64,000 nucleotides of DNA from Rhizobium metallidurans. GTDB lineage: Bacteria > Pseudomonadota > Alphaproteobacteria > Rhizobiales > Rhizobiaceae. The stretch is taken from positions 88,541 to 152,540 of the forward strand of contig NZ_JACIDW010000012.1 of NCBI RefSeq assembly GCF_014196505.1, in the 5' to 3' direction. The translations under genes and the position numbers were made by a program. Of the stretch, positions 59,935 to 64,000 are shown in pieces. A model generated the notes under the pieces. The model was not told the origin of the DNA and did not search any database. It worked only from the letters and a program-made list of their open reading frames with translations. Numbering within the stretch: the first letter of the stretch is position 1; every line of letters starts with the position of its first letter.

Positions 59935-61467
59935 TCAGACCAGTCTGATGTCAGCGGAGAATCGCGTTCCGGCGTCGGAGTGGAACTCGTAACTTCCATC
60001 GAGTTGCCGAACGGATCCATCTACGAGTCGCGTGCCAGTCCCAAGCGAAACCGCACTGACGTCGAAGCCCACACCTTCGTCGCTAATGCTCAGGCGACTT
60101 TTCTCAAACTCGTCTTGTGTCGTCAGGGTAACTGACAAGCTTCCCTCTTCACCGGTAGGATATGCGTACTTGATGGCATTCGTCACAACTTCATTGACCA
60201 GCAAGGCAAGCGCTGTCGCCTTATCAGCTGCGACCGGTTGAGATTGTAGATCGAATTCGACACGTAGCTTTGCGTCATGGGCGGATACTGCGCTGCAGAC
60301 GACAGCGCGGATCAGTTCCGCTGCATCAATCTCCGCATATGCATCGTGTTTATAGATTTGCTCGTGAACCGCGATCATCGATTTGATCCGACTGTTGAGG
60401 GCATCAAAGCCCTCGGATCCACGCATCTGAAGACGGACCAGCGACATCACGGATTGAAGGTTGTTCTTCACCCGGTGATGGATTTCACGCAAAAGCATCT
60501 CGTTGGATTCGAGCGCTTTGGCGAGCTGCGCCGATTGCTGCTCTTGTGCTCTTAAGAGATGCAGGATCCACCAAGCAGCAACGGCAGCACCGCCGATGAT
60601 CATGATGGCGACTACTCCCAACATCAGCAGCGTCTGCCGGAACGGTTGGATGAGAAAGTCGTAGTCTGCGGCCGCCACGGCGACGAAGGGGCTGCCTTCT
60701 ACCCGCCGATACGCCACCAGACGCTTTACACCGTCCATTGGAGAGGCATCCGCGAAATATGTCCCCGACGGCGCTTCCTTCAGATGTTCCGTGAAGAGGA
60801 CGTAGCCGGACATGTCCAAAGTCGTTGCGGGCAGAGGGTAGCGCGCCACCAGCATGCCGTCATCGCGAACAAAACTGATGGCATAGTCGCCGCCGAGATC
60901 CACTGTTTCCCATATTGGCCGCGTGATGCTCGCAGGAACGGACACCATGATGGCGCCCATGAATCTACCTTCTCGCACGATGCGTCGACTGAATACAAAA
61001 ATTTGGTCGCCGTTGAGACGGCTGATGAGGAGGGAGGAAACATACTCTGTCTGTCCATCCCTGACGGCTGTGAAGTAGTCCCGATCCGTGATGTCGACGG
61101 GCTTGATCTCGGGGTCGGTCGAATAAAGCGTTCGGCCTTCAGCATCGACAACATAGGCCTGAACGCCGCTCGGCAATCCTTGGGTCGCCACGTCCATATC
61201 ACGGATATTGCCGTCGAACCTCAGATCCGTTAGGCGAAGTGCATCGTCAATCCGGCGAGCCGTCTGCGTACCCATCTGATGGATCCAAGACACATGGCTT
61301 GCGACGATTTTTACAGATGCAACGGCGCGCTCTTCGGCCCGGTTGATCGTTGCAAAATAGGATTGTGCGGCCCACGTACCGAGTATGGACAATAGCGCGA
61401 CCAGAGCCGCCGCGGTGGCAACCGCTGCGACCTTCGACACAGATCGGGTAGATTCGCCTGTTGTCAC
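59935..61467 (-). CDS. Cache-domain sensor histidine kinase of the HisKA_2 type
   Basis: A 510-residue membrane kinase: helix 1 (VAAVATAAALVALLSILGTWAAQ, about 12-34), a periplasmic double Cache domain (about 40-285, YVVDAEGRTLYSTDPEIKPVDITDRDYF), helix 2 (LLMLGVVAIMIIGGAAVAAWWIL), then HisKA_2 with EMLLREIHHRVKNNLQSVMSLVRLQ and an HATPase domain (LALLVNEVVTNAIKYAYP). HisKA_2 kinases often act in the general stress response of Alphaproteobacteria through PhyR; no partner is visible here. It converges with the chemoreceptor gene. Confidence 0.92.
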   Translation of the reverse strand: MTTGESTRSVSKVAAVATAAALVALLSILGTWAAQSYFATINRAEERAVASVKIVASHVSWIHQMGTQTARRIDDALRLTDLRFDGNIRDMDVATQGLPSGVQAYVVDAEGRTLYSTDPEIKPVDITDRDYFTAVRDGQTEYVSSLLISRLNGDQIFVFSRRIVREGRFMGAIMVSVPASITRPIWETVDLGGDYAISFVRDDGMLVARYPLPATTLDMSGYVLFTEHLKEAPSGTYFADASPMDGVKRLVAYRRVEGSPFVAVAAADYDFLIQPFRQTLLMLGVVAIMIIGGAAVAAWWILHLLRAQEQQSAQLAKALESNEMLLREIHHRVKNNLQSVMSLVRLQMRGSEGFDALNSRIKSMIAVHEQIYKHDAYAEIDAAELIRAVVCSAVSAHDAKLRVEFDLQSQPVAADKATALALLVNEVVTNAIKYAYPTGEEGSLSVTLTTQDEFEKSRLSISDEGVGFDVSAVSLGTGTRLVDGSVRQLDGSYEFHSDAGTRFSADIRLV

Positions 61468-61554
61468 CTCCCATCCTCCCGATGTGGTCCGGTTGATGAA
61501 TTCTGAACACAGCTAACGAGACGGAACATAAAGATCAACGGAAATCCAGACAGC

Positions 61555-61866
61555 TCAGTCGGAGAGCGAGACCGGTGTGTTGTCAATCCAGTTATAGGCC
61601 GCCTGGACCAGGTCGAGGTCGGATGCGTAACTGACCGCTGCAGTTGCGACGACCATTTGGGCCGCGGCATCTGCCACGTCACGGCGGTTGCGATCATCGG
61701 CCTTGAGAACAATTTCCTTTAGATCGTCTGCATCTCCTCCTGCGGCGTAGAACAGGCCGATTGCTGCCGTCATAAGCCTCTCCCGCTTGTCCGGGGTGAG
61801 GGCCACCTCCCGCAAAGGGTCCAGCGCTCCCAAGCGTTCTACGATGCGGTTTTGCAATTCACTCAT
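61555..61866 (-). CDS. Small hypothetical helical protein
   Basis: A 103-residue soluble, Ala- and Asp-rich protein (MSELQNRIVERLGALDPLREVALTPDKRERLMTAAIGLFYAAGGDADDLKEIVL and onward). No known family. It lies 22 bp after the recombinase gene on the same strand and may be co-transcribed with it. Confidence 0.65.
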   Translation of the reverse strand: MSELQNRIVERLGALDPLREVALTPDKRERLMTAAIGLFYAAGGDADDLKEIVLKADDRNRRDVADAAAQMVVATAAVSYASDLDLVQAAYNWIDNTPVSLSD

Positions 61867-61888
61867 CTATGCTCCCTCATCCACATGG

Positions 61889-63052
61889 CTAATCCATCAA
61901 CCGAGCAGCGCGGCCGCTGCGCCGTTGGGCACTGTTGTAGTATCGCGATGCCTGCTGAACGGATCGATGCCTTGACTGCTCCATCGCTTCGGGCAAAGGA
62001 ATCCCACGATTGGCGGCTTCTGTCAGGTAGCCGGATCGCAGCCCGTGAGCCGAAAACTCCGCCGGATCGAGGCCAGCTAGGTCAGCCCGATGCTTGACGA
62101 TGTCATTGATTGCCTTCGGGTCCAGCGATCGCCGCGAAACATTGCCCCACCGATCAATCGCCCTGAAGACACTGCCCTTGTCGATTTTTGCAGCCGCAAG
62201 CCATGCGTTCAGCGCATCGACCGGTCGACCGCTGATGTAGACCACTTCATCACCGTCGGCGCCGCTGGTCTTCGTGCGACCGAGATGAATAGAACGAGAG
62301 AGCAGGGGAGGGGCCTCGTCAATCTGGATCGGCTCTTCCGGCTGCAGCTGCTCTATCTTGAGGCCCGCGATTTCGCTGCGCCGCCGGCCGCCCGAGGCAA
62401 AGGCAACCATCAGGATTGCCTTATCCCGGACATCGCGCAGGCTGTAGGTCCGGCAGGTACCAATCAGCTTCTGCAGGACATCGCCTGTCACGGACTTCGC
62501 ACTTTTGCGCTTCCTCGGTCGCGGCGTCGCACGCACCGCAAGCCGGATGGCGGATTTAAGGGCAGGGGAGGTGAATGAACCCTGCAGCCCACGCCATTTG
62601 GTCAGCGTCGACCAGGTGGCAAGGCGCCGGCGTACGGTGTCAGGCGCATGGGGACCAGATGATCGAAGAAAGCCCTGGAGACGAAGCTTGTTCTCCACGT
62701 CCGGCGGCATGCCGTGGTCCGGATCTGTCAGGCGTTTCTGAGGATCCCACAGGTGATGGGCGACAAACTTTAGCAGAAGTGCTTCTGGCGCAGGCCAGGG
62801 AGGAGATCGACCGATGGCTGCCAGCGACCAGGCCTGAAGATAGGCCAGATCGGAGGTCAATGCGCGAAGCGTATTAGCACCCATGCCTTCGTTGACGAGA
62901 TGCCGCAGCGTCTCGATATCTTGATCCGTCAGCAGCTCGGCGAGTTCGTCACGCCGCTCCATCGGCAAGACGGACGCGATGGTATCGAGCTCTTCCACGC
63001 GGCGCGCGAGTGTGTCGCTGCTGGAAAGGGCGTTTGGAGCTTTCCTCGTCAT
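61889..63052 (-). CDS. Tyrosine recombinase (integrase)
   Basis: A 387-residue site-specific recombinase. The N-terminal SAM-like DNA-binding part (LRHLVNEGMGANTLRALTSDLAYLQAWSLAAIG) and the catalytic domain with GGRRRSEIAGLK (first Arg), HGLRSGY (His-x-x-Arg) and SRHRSVQQASRYYNSAQRR (second His and nucleophile Tyr) are complete. Start at 63052 (MTRKAPNALSS) follows GGAAG; longer readings would cover the toxin-antitoxin operator. It may resolve multimers of the replicon or belong to an integrated element; no att site was found. Confidence 0.9.
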   Translation of the reverse strand: MTRKAPNALSSSDTLARRVEELDTIASVLPMERRDELAELLTDQDIETLRHLVNEGMGANTLRALTSDLAYLQAWSLAAIGRSPPWPAPEALLLKFVAHHLWDPQKRLTDPDHGMPPDVENKLRLQGFLRSSGPHAPDTVRRRLATWSTLTKWRGLQGSFTSPALKSAIRLAVRATPRPRKRKSAKSVTGDVLQKLIGTCRTYSLRDVRDKAILMVAFASGGRRRSEIAGLKIEQLQPEEPIQIDEAPPLLSRSIHLGRTKTSGADGDEVVYISGRPVDALNAWLAAAKIDKGSVFRAIDRWGNVSRRSLDPKAINDIVKHRADLAGLDPAEFSAHGLRSGYLTEAANRGIPLPEAMEQSRHRSVQQASRYYNSAQRRSGRAARLMD

Positions 63053-63086
63053 CTTGTACTTCCAGATTCTTTGGAGCGTTTGCAAA

Positions 63087-63116
63087 TGTTCCGGAAAGCC
63101 CGTATATTCCGGAACA
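63087..63116. promoter_or_regulatory. Inverted-repeat operator between recombinase and toxin-antitoxin genes
   Basis: TGTTCCGGAA and TTCCGGAACA are perfect 10-base arms around a 10-base spacer. Each arm contains the 8-base palindrome TTCCGGAA. The site ends 12 bp before the antitoxin ATG and 35 bp from the recombinase start. It is the expected autoregulatory operator of a Phd/YefM system. Confidence 0.75.
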
Positions 63117-63128
63117 AGGAGATCTGCC

Positions 63129-63407
63129 ATGACGTCGATTGTGACAGCAGCTGCGGTTTCGAAGAATTTCGGCGCCTACCAGGACGTGGCCGTGCGAGAG
63201 CCGGTGATCATCACCAAGAACGGCCGGCCGCGCACAGTGCTCATGGCCTATGAAGATTACCTTCGCCTCGCCAAGCGGGACCGTCGGGTCGATCTGACGG
63301 CTGCGATCAGTGACGACGAGCTTTCCGCGATCGAGGCTTCGACGATGGAGCCTGCCCTGGATCATCTCAATGCCGAACTGCTGATGGACAAGAATGCTGC
63401 CGACTGA
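63129..63407 (+). CDS. Phd/YefM-family antitoxin
   Basis: A 92-residue antitoxin. MTSIVTAAAVSKNFGAYQDVAVREPVIITKNGRPRTVLMAYEDYLRL is the Phd/YefM DNA-binding fold (..FS.....A..EPV.IT.NGRP..VL.....Y..L); the rest (LTAAISDDELSAIEASTMEPALDHLNAELL) would wrap the toxin. AAGGAG precedes the ATG. The toxin gene starts inside its 3' end. Confidence 0.92.
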   Translation: MTSIVTAAAVSKNFGAYQDVAVREPVIITKNGRPRTVLMAYEDYLRLAKRDRRVDLTAAISDDELSAIEASTMEPALDHLNAELLMDKNAAD

Positions 63408-63825
63408 ACCCAAGGTCGGCTGGGTCTTTCGCTATTCCTATCTCTGGCACTGGCAGCATCTGGACGGACGAGAGGAGGGGGACAAGGATCGCCAGGCTCT
63501 CGTGCTGGCCATTGTTGCAATGCTTGAGGACGGGACACCTGCGGTTCGTGTCCTGCCGATCACCCATTCCCCGCCATCCGATCCTCGAGATGCGATCGAA
63601 ATCCCGCCAGCCACCAAGCGCCGCCTCGGTCTCGATGATGAGCGGTCGTGGATCGTTCTGAGCGAAAGCAATCGCTTCGTCTGGCCGGGGCCTGACGTTC
63701 GCCCTGTTGACAGCGAGAGCGGATATTACGGGCCATTGCCACCGGCCATGTTCGAAGAGGTGAAGCGCCGATTTGTCGAACTCGCCCGAAGCCAGCGTCA
63801 CAAGGCCACCGTTCGCAGCGATTAA
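63394..63825 (+). CDS. Putative PemK/MazF-like toxin
   Basis: A 143-residue protein with KVGWVFRYSYLWHWQHLDG, RQALVLAIVAMLEDGTPAVRVLPITHSPP and DERSWIVLSESNRFVWPGPDVRPV. The beta-strand order (P..VLAI..........VRVLPITH) resembles PemK/MazF mRNA interferases, although the first loop is longer than usual. It overlaps the antitoxin gene by 14 bases, which is normal for such pairs. Loss of the replicon would then be poisoned. Toxic activity is inferred. Confidence 0.65.
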   Translation: MLPTEPKVGWVFRYSYLWHWQHLDGREEGDKDRQALVLAIVAMLEDGTPAVRVLPITHSPPSDPRDAIEIPPATKRRLGLDDERSWIVLSESNRFVWPGPDVRPVDSESGYYGPLPPAMFEEVKRRFVELARSQRHKATVRSD

Positions 63826-64000
63826 GCAGTTCTTCATCCTGTTGTTAGCCCTCAAGTTCGGCGCGTCCAGCGGTCGTTGCCGCCGTGATTTGCCATGAAT
63901 CTAAGTGTCGGCATTCTTAATCGAGTGGATTCTATCTCACTGATTTCTCAGGACAAGGGGTTTTCCAATTTCGCCGGACTCGCCCTAATTCTCCGGACTC
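63826..64000. other. Right end of window, no gene seen
   Basis: The last 175 bp hold no supported feature. Confidence 0.5.

Overview
This window looks like part of a large secondary replicon (plasmid or chromid) of an alphaproteobacterium of the order Hyphomicrobiales (Rhizobiales). The grounds are a complete repABC cassette with parS-type palindromes, a virB-type type IV secretion operon with an EexN lipoprotein, FixL/FixJ/FixK-like regulators, and high-GC genes of rhizobial type. The genus cannot be read from the sequence alone.

Region 1 (1-9.6 kb) holds the left-cut narJ, then narH, narG and a fused NarK1-NarK2 transporter, all on the minus strand with ATGA overlaps, and a divergent Crp/Fnr regulator of the NarR type. 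Region 2 (9.6-32.4 kb) is a low-oxygen fitness island. It holds an HlyD/RbbA/YhhJ exporter (YhhJ frameshifted), a DUF2934 protein, glycogen phosphorylase, a CBS-domain protein, an alcohol dehydrogenase fused to a GNAT domain, and several universal stress proteins, some broken. It also holds a cation ATPase remnant, an acetate kinase fused to a PduL phosphotransacylase, a histidine-rich repeat peptide, phosphoketolase, and the FixK-like/FixL/FixJ oxygen-sensing cascade with a flavodoxin-fold reductase. Seven TTGAN-N4-NTCAA boxes of the FNR/FixK type sit 65-111 bp upstream of start codons from narK to the last gene of this island, so the cascade encoded in the island is the obvious candidate to drive it. 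Phosphoketolase plus AckA-PduL would make acetyl phosphate and convert it to ATP and acetate or to acetyl-CoA, while glycogen phosphorylase feeds sugar phosphate and Nar gives anaerobic respiration.

Region 3 (32.5-37.1 kb) is a scar of insertion sequences: an IS110 fragment, a decayed IS3, an intact-looking ISL3 element with long inverted repeats that abuts a truncated hybrid kinase, and an IS66 fragment. Region 4 (37.1-47.8 kb) is a virB11-to-virB1 conjugation-type secretion operon on the minus strand, headed by a secreted Cys-rich protein and a divergent winged-helix regulator. No VirD4 or relaxase is in the window.

Region 5 (47.8-51.6 kb) is decayed DNA (MFS transporter, aromatic monooxygenase, two broken DUF736 copies in a 260-bp direct repeat) that surrounds two parS sites. 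Region 6 (51.6-55.3 kb) is repABC with a probable antisense ctRNA between repB and repC. Region 7 (55.3-64 kb) has an unexplained set of iterated 20-bp motifs, then sensory genes (RsbQ-like hydrolase, PAS-GGDEF cyclase, cytoplasmic chemoreceptor, Cache/HisKA_2 kinase), a tyrosine recombinase, and a Phd/YefM-PemK-like toxin-antitoxin pair with a clear operator.
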